64,000 bases of DNA from assembly GCA_033782935.1 (NCBI GenBank), contig JAWQEG010000004.1, forward strand, positions 1,612,001-1,676,000, given 5' to 3'. The stretch's first letter is position 1. Each line of letters opens with the position of its first letter. The notes beneath the pieces were generated by a model that saw nothing but the letters and a program-made list of their open reading frames with translations, was not told where the DNA came from and did no database searches. Source of the stretch: Petrolisthes cinctipes. Lineage: Eukaryota; Arthropoda; Malacostraca; Decapoda; Porcellanidae. Below, piece by piece: positions 1 through 9,085 of this stretch. The position numbers were made by a program, and so were the translations under genes.

Positions 1-3
1 GGA

Positions 4-504
4 GTAGGCATGTACAGATCGCTTCTGGGACCTCTAAATATCGAATTTTAGGGTGTTTTGGGACTGAATTTGAGATATCGATTTTTTGGCACCTAAAATG
101 TCGATTTTTAGCATGTTTTTAGCCTATATTTTGAAAATATTCTAGCACTGTGTAGGCGTGTACAGATTGCTTCTGGGACCCCAAAATATTGAATTTTCGG
201 GTGTTTTGAGCCTGAATTTGAGATATAAACGGGTACAGAAGATACATGCACATATTTACTTTGGTCATCTAAAATATCGATTTTCAGCATGTTTTGGGCC
301 TGTATTTTGAAAATACTCTAACACTTAGTAGGCATGTACAGATTGCTTCTGGGACCCCAAAATATTGAATTTTCGGGTGTTTTGAGCCTGAATTTGAGAT
401 ATAAACGGGTACTGAAGATGCATGCACATATCGACTTTTGAGCACCTAAAAGATCGATTTTCAGTATGTTTTGAGCATGTATTTTGAAAATACTCTAACA
501 CGGA
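4..504 (+). repeat. Reference 501-bp trimer, type A-B-D
   Basis: This is the second common trimer: A 4-151, B 152-327, D 328-504. The third monomer is class D instead of C. It has the B-like front (ccaaaatattgaattttcgg, ttttgagcctg) and a C-like back (gatgcatgcac, cttttgagcacc here or more often cttttgtgcacc elsewhere, gttttgagcatg). A-B-C and A-B-D units are interspersed over the window and often alternate. The unit recurs at 3818-4318 with almost no change, one visible difference being ggtactgaag here against ggtacagaag there. Confidence 0.92.
328..504 (+). repeat. Class D monomer (177 bp), reference copy
   Basis: The first half matches B (ccccaaaatattgaattttc, gttttgagcctg). The middle and end match C in sense (gatgcatgcacatatcgac, aaaagatcgattttcagtatg) with private markers ggtactgaag, cttttgtgcacc (agcacc in this copy) and gttttgagcatg. 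D takes the place of C in A-B-D trimers and pairs with A in the 325-bp A-D dimers. The mosaic look suggests an ancient recombinant between B-like and C-like monomers, but D has its own fixed bases, so it is now a stable class. Confidence 0.88.
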
Positions 505-547
505 GTAGGCATGTACAGATCGCTTCTGGGACCCCTAAATATCGAAT

Positions 548-564
548 TTTCGGGTGTTTTGGGA
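548..564 (+). other. CENP-B-box-like 17-mer in class A monomers
   Basis: The 17-mer tttcgggtgttttggga, compared with the mammalian CENP-B core pattern nTTCGnnnnAnnCGGGn, matches 7 of 9 fixed positions (TTCG and GGG present; the central A is t and the C of CGGG is t). It is specific to A monomers; B and D read tgag at the end. The match may be chance, since the T-rich context makes partial matches likely, and nothing shows that the host has a CENP-B-type protein. Confidence 0.25.
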
Positions 565-626
565 CTGAATTTGAGATATCGACTTTTTGGCACCTAAAAG
601 ATCGATTTTTAGCATGTTTTTAGCCT

Positions 627-641
627 ATATTTTGAAAATAT
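627..641. other. 15-bp dyad, class A form
   Basis: The sequence atattttgaaaatat is a perfect inverted repeat of seven bases on each side of a central G. It recurs in nearly every A monomer just before ctagcact. The equivalent place in C and D carries a different but also perfect dyad (see 980-994). Such short dyads are candidate protein-binding or non-B-form sites; no function is shown here. Confidence 0.75.
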
Positions 642-652
642 TCTAGCACTGA

Positions 653-828
653 GTAGGCATGTACAGATTGCTTCTGGGACCCCAAAATATTGAATTTTCG
701 GGTGTTTTGAGCCTGAATTTGAGATATAAACGGGTACAGAAGATACATGCACATATTGACTTTGGGCACCAAAAATATCGATTTTCAGCATGTTTTGGGC
801 CTGAATTTTGAAAATACTCTAACACGGA
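653..828 (+). repeat. Class B monomer (176 bp), reference copy
   Basis: Diagnostic features are ccccaaaatattgaattttc, gttttgagcctg, gaagatacatgcacatattg, gactttgggcacc (or gggcatc), aaaatatcgattttcagc and gttttgggcctg. It is 1 bp shorter than C because it reads gactttggg where C reads gacttttggg. Two subtypes are seen: 'gggcaccaaaaatatcg' with cctgaattttg, and 'gggcatctaaaatatcg' with cctgtattttg. The 10-bp deleted form B' (166 bp) is described separately. B normally follows A directly. Confidence 0.92.
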
Positions 829-1005
829 GTAGGCATGTACAGATCGCTTCTGGGACCCCAAAATATCGAATTTTCGGATGTTTAGGGCCAGAATTTGAGA
901 TATAAACGGGTACATAAGATGCATGCACATATCGACTTTTGGGCACCTAAAAGATCGATTTTCAGTATGTTTTTGGCCTGTATTTTGAAAATACTCTAAC
1001 ACGGA
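829..1005 (+). repeat. Class C monomer (177 bp), reference copy
   Basis: Diagnostic features are ccccaaaatatcgaattttc, tgtttagggccag, gaagatgcatgcacatatcg, gacttttgggcacc, aaaagatcgattttcag and tatgtttttggcctg, ending in ctctaacacgga. C usually closes a unit and is followed by an A monomer. The palindrome tgcatgca is intact in C and D but not in B (tacatgca), so an NsiI-type ATGCAT site marks C and D only. Confidence 0.92.
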
Positions 1006-1042
1006 GTAGGCATGTACAGATACCTTCTGGGACCTCTAAATA
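866..1042 (+). repeat. Half-monomers of about 88 bp: monomer as an ancient dimer
   Basis: Anchors reading tcga (or ttga) followed by a T-run occur at 365, 454, 542, 602, 690, 778, 866, 955 and 1043. The steps are 89, 88, 60, 88, 88, 88, 89 and 88 bp and sum to 501 over each six. The two halves 866-954 and 955-1042 align throughout: tcgaattttcgg with tcgattttcagt, gttt-agggcc with gtttttggcc, agaatttgaga with tgtattttgaaaa, gcatgcacatatcgac with gcatgtacagatacc, and ttttgggcacctaaaaga with ttctgggacctctaaata. The monomer is therefore two diverged copies of one 88-bp unit. Only the front half of A departs (60 bp) because of its 29-bp deletion. Confidence 0.9.
980..994. other. 15-bp dyad, class C/D form
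   Basis: The sequence gtattttgaaaatac is a perfect inverted repeat, seven bases on each side of G, in the back half of C and D and many B monomers. Relative to A, both outer bases differ (g..c instead of a..t), so the symmetry is kept. One B subtype reads gaattttgaaaatac and has one broken pair, so conservation is not absolute. Confidence 0.75.
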
Positions 1043-1506
1043 TCGAATTTTCGGGTGTTTTGGGACTGAATTTGAGATATCGATTTTTTGGCACCTAAAA
1101 TGTCGATTTTTAGCATGTTTTTAGCCTATATTTTGAAAATATTCTAGCACTGTGTAGGCATGTACAGATTGCTTCTGGGACCCCAAAATATTGAATTTAT
1201 GGGTGTTTTGAGCCTGAATTTGAGATATAAACGGGTACAGAAGATACATGCACATATTGACTTTGGGCACCAAAAATATCGATTATCAGCATGTATTGGG
1301 TATAAATTTTGAAAATACTCTAACACGGAGTAGGCATGTACAGATCGCTTCTGGGACCCCAAAATATCGAATTTTCGGGTGTTTAGGGCCAGAATTTGAG
1401 ATATAAACGGGTACAGAAGATGCATGCACATATCGACTTTTGGGCACCTAAAAGATCGATTTTCAGTATGTTTTTGGCCTGTATTTTGAAAATACTCTAA
1501 CACGGA

Positions 1507-1646
1507 GTAGGCATGTACTCTGGGACCTCTAAATATCGAATTTTCGGGTGTTTTGGGACTGAATTTGAGATATCGATTTTTTGGCACCTAAAATGTCGAT
1601 TTTCAGCATGTTTTTAGCCTATATTTTGAAAATATTCTAGCACTGT
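1507..1646 (+). repeat. Class A monomer with 8-bp deletion
   Basis: The start reads gcatgtactctgggacct where other A monomers read gcatgtacagatacct followed by tctggg, so 8 bp (agatacct) are missing and the monomer is 140 bp. This private deletion occurs once in the window. It makes the unit 1507-1999 493 bp long. Confidence 0.85.
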
Positions 1647-2324
1647 GTAGGCATGTACAGATTGCTTCTGGGACCCCAAAATATTGAATTTTCGGGTGTT
1701 TTGAGCCTGAATTTGAGATATAAACGGGTACAGAAGATACATGCACATTTTGACTTTGGGCACCAAAAATATCGATTTTCAGCATGTATTGGGTATGAAT
1801 TTTGAAAATACTCTAACACGGAGTAGGCATGTACAGATCGCTTCTGGGACCCCAAAATATCGAATTTTCGGGTGTTTAGGGCCAGAATTTGAGATATAAA
1901 CGGGTACAGAAGATGCATGCACATATCGACTTTTGGGCACCTAAAAGATCGATTTTCAGTATGTTTTTGGCCTGGATTTTGAAAATACTCTAACACGGAG
2001 TAGGCATGTACAGATACCTTCTGGGACCTCTAAATATCGAATTTTCGGGTGTTTTGGGACTGAATTTAAGATATCGATTTTTTGGCACCTAAAATGTCGA
2101 TTTTCAGCATGTTTTTAGCCTATATTTTGAAAATATTCTAGCACTGTGTAGGCATGTACATATTGCTTCTGGGACCCCAAAATATTGAATTTTCGGGTGT
2201 TTTGAGCCTGAATTTGAGATATAAACGGGTACTGAAGATGCATGCACATATCGACTTTTGTGCACCTAAAAGATCGATTTTCAGTATGTTTTGAGCATGT
2301 ATTTTGAAAATACTCTAACACGGA

Positions 2325-2501
2325 GTAGGCATGTACAGATCGCTTCTGGGTCCCCTAAATATCGAATTTTCGGGTGTTTTGGGACTGAATTTGAGATATA
2401 AACGGGTACAGAAGATGCATGCACATATCGACTTTTGTGCACCTAAAAGATCGATTTTCAGTATGTTTTTGGCCTGTATTTTGAAAATACTCTAACACGG
2501 A
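2325..2501 (+). repeat. Chimeric monomer A-front/C-back (177 bp)
   Basis: The first about 75 bp are class A (cccctaaatatcg, gttttgggactg), but the monomer continues with gagatataaacggg, gatgcatgcac and tttttggcctg, so it lacks the 29-bp deletion and ends as C/D. It stands alone between two A monomers, forming a one-monomer unit. A second copy at 5646-5822 comes from the block duplication. It is the expected product of recombination inside monomers between A and C or D. Confidence 0.88.
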
Positions 2502-3817
2502 GTAGGCATGTACAGATCGCTTCTGGGACCCCTAAATATCGAATTTTCGGGTGTTTTGGGACTGAATTTGAGATATCGATTTTTTGGCACCTAAAATGTC
2601 GATTTTTAGAATGTTTTTAGCCTATATTTTGAAAATATTCTAGCACTGTGTAGGCATGTACAGATTGCTTCTGGGACCCCAAAATATTGAATTTTCGGGT
2701 GTTTTGAGCCTGAATTTGAGATATAAACGGGTACAGAAGATACATGCACATATTGACTTCGGGCATCTAAAATATCGATTTTCAGCATGTTTTGGGCCTG
2801 TATTTTGAAAATACTCTAACACGGAGTAGGCATGTACAGATCGCTTCTGGGACCCCTAAATATCGAATTATCGGGTGTTTTGGGACTGAATTTGAGATAT
2901 CGACTTTTTGGCAACTAAAAGATCGATTTTAAGCATGTTTTTAGCCTATATTTTGAAAAAATTCTAGCACTGTACAGATTGCTTCTGGGACCCCAAAATA
3001 TTGAATTTTCGGGTGTTTTGAGCCTGAATTTGAGATATAAACGGGTACAGAAGATACATGCACATATTGACTTTGGTCATCTAAAATATCGATTTTCAGC
3101 ATGTTTTGGGCCTGTATTTTGAAAATACTCTAACACTGAGTAGGCATGTACAGATTGCTTCTGGGACCCCAAAATATTGAATTTTCGGGTGTTTTGAGTC
3201 TGAATTTGAGATATAAACGGGTACTGAAGATGCATGCTCATATCGACTTTTGTGCAACTAAAAAATCGATTTTCAGTATGTTTTGAGCATGTATTTTGAA
3301 AATACTCTAACACGGAGTAGGCATGTACAGATCGCTTCTGGGACCTCTAAATATCGAATTTTAGGGTGTTTTGGGACTGAATTTGAGATATCGATTTTTT
3401 GGCACCTAAAATGTCGATTTTTAGCATGTTTTTAGCCTATATTTTGAAAATATTCTAGCACTGTGTAGGCATGTACAGATTGCTTCTGGGACCCCAAAAT
3501 ATTGAATTTTCGGGTGTTTTGAGCCTGAATTTGAGATATAAACGGGTACAGAAGATACATGCACATATTGACTTTGGTCATCTAAAATATCGATTTTCAG
3601 CATGTTTTGGGCCTGTATTTTGAAAATACTCTAACACTGAGTAGGCATGTACAGATTGCTTCTGGGACCCCAAAATATTGAATTTCCAGTTGTTTTAAGC
3701 CTGAATTTGAGATATAAACGGGTACTGAAGATGCATGCACATATCGTCTTTTGAGCACCTAAAAAATCGATTTTCAGTATGTTTTGAGCATGTATTTTGA
3801 AAATACTCTAACACGGA

Positions 3818-6800
3818 GTAGGCATGTACAGATCGCTTCTGGGACCTCTAAATATCGAATTTTAGGGTGTTTTGGGACTGAATTTGAGATATCGATTTTT
3901 TGGCACCTAAAATGTCGATTTTTAGCATGTTTTTAGCCTATATTTTGAAAATATTCTAGCACTGTGTAGGCGTGTACAGATTGCTTCTGGGACCCCAAAA
4001 TATTGAATTTTCGGGTGTTTTGAGCCTGAATTTGAGATATAAACGGGTACAGAAGATACATGCACATATTTACTTTGGTCATCTAAAATATCGATTTTCA
4101 GCATGTTTTGGGCCTGTATTTTGAAAATACTCTAACACTTAGTAGGCATGTACAGATTGCTTCTGGGACCCCAAAATATTGAATTTTCGGGTGTTTTGAG
4201 CCTGAATTTGAGATATAAACGGGTACAGAAGATGCATGCACATATCGACTTTTGAGCACCTAAAAGATCGATTTTCAGTATGTTTTGAGCATGTATTTTG
4301 AAAATACTCTAACACGGAGTAGGCATGTACAGATCGCTTCTGGGACCCCTAAATATCGAATTTTCGGGTGTTTTGGGACTGAATTTGAGATATCGACTTT
4401 TTGGCACCTAAAAGATCGATTTTTAGCATGTTTTTAGCCTATATTTTGAAAATATTCTAGCACTGAGTAGGCATGTACAGATTGCTTCTGGGACCCCAAA
4501 ATATTGAATTTTCGGGTGTTTTGAGCCTGAATTTGAGATATAAACGGGTACAGAAGATACATGCACATATTGACTTTGGGCACCAAAAATATCGATTTTC
4601 AGCATGTTTTGGGCCTGAATTTTGAAAATACTCTAACACGGAGTAGGCATGTACAGATCGCTTCTGGGACCCCAAAATATCGAATTTTCGGATGTTTAGG
4701 GCCAGAATTTGAGATATAAACGGGTACATAAGATGCATGCACATATCGACTTTTGGGCACCTAAAAGATCGATTTTCAGTATGTTTTTGGCCTGTATTTT
4801 GAAAATACTCTAACACGGAGTAGGCATGTACAGATACCTTCTGGGACCTCTAAATATCGAATTTTCGGGTGTTTTGGGACTGAATTTGAGATATCGATTT
4901 TTTGGCACCTAAAATGTCGATTTTTAGCATGTTTTTAGCCTATATTTTGAAAATATTCTAGCACTGTGTAGGCATGTACAGATTGCTTCTGGGACCCCAA
5001 AATATTGAATTTATGGGTGTTTTGAGCCTGAATTTGAGATATAAACGGGTACAGAAGATACATGCACATATTGACTTTGGGCACCAAAAATATCGATTAT
5101 CAGCATGTATTGGGTATAAATTTTGAAAATACTCTAACACGGAGTAGGCATGTACAGATCGCTTCTGGGACCCCAAAATATCGAATTTTCGGGTGTTTAG
5201 GGCCAGAATTTGAGATATAAACGGGTACAGAAGATGCATGCACATATCGACTTTTGGGCACCTAAAAGATCGATTTTCAGTATGTTTTTGGCCTGTATTT
5301 TGAAAATACTCTAACACGGAGTAGGCATGTACAGATACCTTCTGGGACCTCTAAATATCGAATTTTCGGGTGTTTTGGGACTGAATTTGAGATATCGATT
5401 TTTTGGCACCTAAAATGTCGATTTTCAGCATGTTTTTAGCCTATATTTTGAAAATATTCTAGCACTGTGTAGGCATGTACAGATTGCTTCTGGGACCCCA
5501 AAATATTGAATTTTCGGGTGTTTTGAGCCTGAATTTGAGATATAAACGGGTACTGAAGATGCATGCACATATCGACTTTTGTGCACCTAAAAGATCGATT
5601 TTCAGTATGTTTTAAGCATGTATTTTGAAAATACTCTAACACGGAGTAGGCATGTACAGATCGCTTCTAGGACCCCTAAATATCGAATTTTCGGGTGTTT
5701 TGGGACTGAATTTGAGATATAAACGGGTACAGAAGATGCATGCACATATCAACTTTTGTGCACCTAAAAGATCGATTTTCAGTATGTTTTTGGCCTGTAT
5801 TTTGAAAATACTATAACACGGAGTAGGCATGTAGAGATCGCTTCTGGGACCCCTAAATATCGAATTTTCGGGTGTTTTGGGACTGAATTTGAGATATCGA
5901 TTTTTTGGCACCTAAAATGGCGATTTTTAGCATGTTTTTAGCCTATATTTTGAAAATATTCTAGCACTGTGTAGGCATGTACAGATTGCTTCTGGGACCC
6001 CAAAATATTGAATTTTCGGGTTTTTTTAGCCTGAATTTGAGATATAAACGGGTACAGAAGATACATGCACATATTGACTTAGGGCATCTAAAATATCGAT
6101 TTTCAGCATGTTTTGGGCCTGTATTTTGAAAATACTCTAACACGGAGTAGGCATGTACAGATCGCTTCTGGGACCCCTAAATATCGAATTATCGGGTGTT
6201 TTGGGACTGAATTTGAGATATCGACTTTTTGGCAACTAAAAGATCGATTTTTAGCATGTTTTTAGCCTATATTTTGAAAATATTCTAGCACTGTACAGAT
6301 TGCTTCTGGGACCCCAAAATATTGAATTTTCGGGTGTTTTGAGCCTGAATTTGAGATATAAACGGGTACTGAAGATGCATGCACATATCGACTTTTGTGC
6401 AACTAAAAAATCGATTTTCAGTATGTTTTGAGCATGTATTTTGAAAATACTCTAACACGGAGTAGGCATGTACAGATCGCTTCTGGGACCCCTAAATATC
6501 GAATTTTCGGGTGTTTTGGGACTGAATTTGAGATATCGACTTTTTGGCACCTAAAAGATCGATTTTTAGCATGTTTTTAGCCTATATTTTGAAAATATTC
6601 TAGCACTGTACAGATTGCTTCTGGGACCCCAAAATATTGAATTTTCGGGTGTTTTGAGCCTGAATTTGAGATATAAACGGGTACAGAAGATACATGCACA
6701 TATTGACTTTGGGCACCAAAAATATCGATTTTCAGCATGTTTTGGGCCTGAATTTTGAAAATACTCTAACACGGAGTAGGCATGTACAGATCGCTTCTGG

Positions 6801-7453
6801 GACCCCAAAATATCGAATTTTCGGGTGTTTAGGGCCAGAATTTGAAATATAAACGGGTACAGAAGATGCATGCACATATCGACTTTTGGGCACCTAAAAG
6901 ATCGATTTTCAGTATGTTTTTGGCCTGTATTTTGAAAATACTCTAACACGGAGTAGGCATGTACAGATCGCTTCTGGGACCTCTAAATATCGAAATTTAG
7001 GGTGTTTTGGGACTGAATTTGAGATATCGATTTTTTGGCACCTAAAATGTCGATTTTTAGCATGTTTTTAGCCTATATTTTGAAAATATTCTAGCACTGT
7101 GTAGGCATGTACAGATTGCTTCTGGGACCCCAAAATATTGAATTTTCGGGTGTTTTGAGCCTGAATTTGAGATATAAACGGGTACAGAAGATACATGCAC
7201 ATATTGACTTTGGTCATCTAAAATATCGATTTTCAGCATGTTTTGGGCCTGTATTTTGAAAATACTCTAACACTGAGTAGGCATGTACAGATTGCTTCTG
7301 GGACCCCAAAATATTGAATTTTCGAGTGTTTTGAGCCTGAATTTGAGATATAAACGGGTACTGAAGATGCATGCACATATCGACTTTTGTGCACCTAAAA
7401 AATCGATTTTCAGTATGTTTTGAGCATGTATTTTGAAAATACTCTAACACGGA
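3818..7453 (+). repeat. Multi-unit block P, copy 2 (3636 bp)
   Basis: Units begin at 3818, 4319, 4820, 5321, 5646, 5823, 6147, 6462 and 6953, with lengths 501, 501, 501, 325, 177, 324, 315, 491 and 501. Units 3818-5320 repeat 4-1506 almost base for base, including the rare tgtaggcgtg and the cacttagtagg starts. Copy 2 lacks the 493-bp unit of copy 1 and carries one extra 315-bp A-D'' dimer (6147-6461). The block therefore changed by gain and loss of whole units after duplication. Confidence 0.85.
5646..5822 (+). repeat. Chimeric monomer A-front/C-back, duplicate copy
   Basis: Same structure and surroundings as 2325-2501, with private changes (gcttctaggacc, atatcaactttt). Its presence in both copies of block P shows the chimera formed before the 3.6-3.8 kb duplication. 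Confidence 0.87.
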
Positions 7454-7768
7454 GTAGGCATGTACAGATCGCTTCTGGGACCCCTAAATATCGAATTTTC
7501 GGGTGTTTTGGGACTGAATTTGAGATATCGACTTTTTGGCACCTAAAAGATCGATTTTTAGCATGTTTTTAGCCTATATTTTGAAAATATTCTAGCACTG
7601 TACAGATTGCTTCTGGGACCCCAAAATATCGAATTTTCGGGTGTTTAGGGCCAGAATTTGAGATATAAACGGTTACTGAAGATGCATGCACATATCGACT
7701 TTTGGGCACCTAAAAGATCGATTTTCAGTATGTTTTTGGCCTGTATTTTGAAAATACTCTAACACGGA
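6147..7768 (+). repeat. Units with the 10-bp start deletion on B, C and D bodies
   Basis: The deletion turns cactgtgtaggcatgtacag into cactgtacag. It removes 10 bp between two TGT triplets at the junction after an A monomer. In this stretch it is attached to a D body (6295-6461), a B body (6610-6775) and a C body (7602-7768). The unit starting at 6953 keeps the full junction. The same deletion occurs throughout the window, for example at 2974, 10886, 16138, 27947 and 39754, and accounts for all 491- and 315-bp units. Some later copies read cactatacag (47028, 51654, 53648). Confidence 0.88.
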
Positions 7769-9085
7769 GTAGGCATGTACAGATACCTTCTGGGACCTCT
7801 AAATATCGAATTTTCGGGTGTTTTGGGACTGAATTTGAGATATCGATTTTTTGGCACCTAAAATGTCGATTTTCAGCATGTTTTTAGCCTATATTTTGAA
7901 AATATTCTAGCAATGTGTAGGCATGTACAGATTGCTTCTGGGACCCTAAAATATTGAATTTATGGGTGTTTTGAGCCTGAATTTGAGATATAAACGGGTA
8001 CAGAAGATACATGCACATATTGACTTTGGGCATCTAAAATATCGATTTTCAGCATGTTTTGGGCCTGTATTTTGAAACACTGAGTAGGCATGTACAGATT
8101 GCTTCTGGGACCCCAAAATATTGAATTTTCGGGTGTTTTGAGCCTGAATTTGAGATATAAACGGGTACTGAAGATGCATGCACATATCGACTTTTGTGCA
8201 CCTAAAAGATCGATTTTCAGTATATTTTGAGCATGTATTTTGAAAATACTCTAACACGGAGTAGGCATGTACAGATCGCTTCTGGGACCCCTAAATATCG
8301 AATTTTCGGGTGTTTTGGGACTGAATTTGAGATATCGACTTTTTGGCACCTAAAAGATCGATTTTTAGCATGTTTTTAGCCTATATTTTGAAAATATTCT
8401 AGCACTGAGTAGGCATGTACAGATTGCTTTTGGGACCCCAAAATATTGAATTTTCGGGTGTTTTGAGCCTGAATTTGAGATATAAACGGGTACAGAAGAT
8501 ACATGCACATATTGACTTTGGGCACCAAAAATATCGATTTTCAGCTTGTTTTGGGCCTGAATTTTGAAAATACTCTAACACGGAGTAGGCATGTACAGAT
8601 CGCTTCTGGGACCCCAAAATATCGAATTTTCGGGTGTTTAGGGCCAGAATTTGAGATATAAACGGGTACAGAAGATGCATGCACATATCGACTTTTGGGC
8701 ACCTAAAAGATCGATTTTCAGTATGTTTTTGGCCTGTATTTTGAAAATACTCTAACACGGAGTAGGCATGTACAGATACCTTCTGGTACCTCTAAATATC
8801 GAATTTTCGGGTGTTTTGGGACTGAATTTGAGATATCGATTTTTTGGCACCTAAAATGTCGATTTTTAGCATGTTTTTAGCCTATATTTTGAAAATATTC
8901 TAGCACTGTGTAGGCATGTACAGATTGCTTCTGGGACCCCAAAATATTGAATTTTCGGGTGTTTTGAGCCTGAATTTGAGATATAAACGGGTACAGAAGA
9001 TACATGCACATATTGACTTTGGGCATCTAAAATATCGATTTTCAGCATGTTTTGGGCCTGTATTTTGAAAATACTCTAACACGCA
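7454..9085 (+). repeat. Transition segment: mixed trimers and dimers
   Basis: Units start at 7454 (315, A-C''), 7769 (492, A-B-D), 8261 (501, A-B-C) and 8762 (324, A-B). The B of the second unit (7917-8083) lost 9 bp, reading tattttgaaacactg. From 6953 onward the order of units resembles 22371-25192, which carries the same 9-bp deletion. Confidence 0.82.

Larger units (their letters stand above)
505..652 (+). repeat. Class A monomer (148 bp), reference copy
   Basis: Diagnostic features are acccctaaatatcg (or acctctaaatatcg, usually after gtacagatacc), gttttgggactg, the run gagatatcgac or gagatatcgatttttt, and the end cctatattttgaaaatattctagca. Compared with C, 29 bp are missing after gagatat: the fuller monomers carry ATAT, then 25 bp ending in gatgcatgcac, then ATAT again, and A keeps a single ATAT (576-579). 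A monomers open nearly every higher-order unit, so they set the phase. Positions 548-564 and 627-641 hold the motifs listed separately. Confidence 0.93.
505..1005 (+). repeat. Reference 501-bp trimer, type A-B-C
   Basis: This is a clean example of the ground higher-order unit: A 505-652 (148 bp), B 653-828 (176 bp), C 829-1005 (177 bp). The next unit starts at 1006, exactly 501 bp later, and the previous one at 4, exactly 501 bp earlier. The same 501-bp spacing recurs without indels in about 46 units by hand count, for instance the consecutive starts 44876, 45377, 45878, 46379, 46880 and 57818, 58319, 58820, 59321, 59822, 60323, 60824. All three monomers share the same start motif and differ by class-specific bases and by the 29-bp deletion in A. 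Confidence 0.95.
4..3817 (+). repeat. Multi-unit block P, copy 1 (3814 bp)
   Basis: Units begin at 4, 505, 1006, 1507, 2000, 2325, 2502, 2826 and 3317, with lengths 501, 501, 501, 493, 325, 177, 324, 491 and 501. The order is three trimers, a trimer with an 8-bp deletion in its A, an A-D dimer, a lone chimeric monomer, an A-B dimer, a trimer with B' and a final trimer. Almost the same succession starts again at 3818, so this is one member of a large tandem duplication. The copy at 1507-1999 has no partner in copy 2. Confidence 0.85.

Noticed and set aside
910..945. The palindrome tgcatgca in C and D as a regulatory or origin element
   Set aside because: It is an 8-bp palindrome expected in a repeated sequence and is changed to tacatgca in all B monomers, so it is not a constant functional site. 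It is used only as a class marker.
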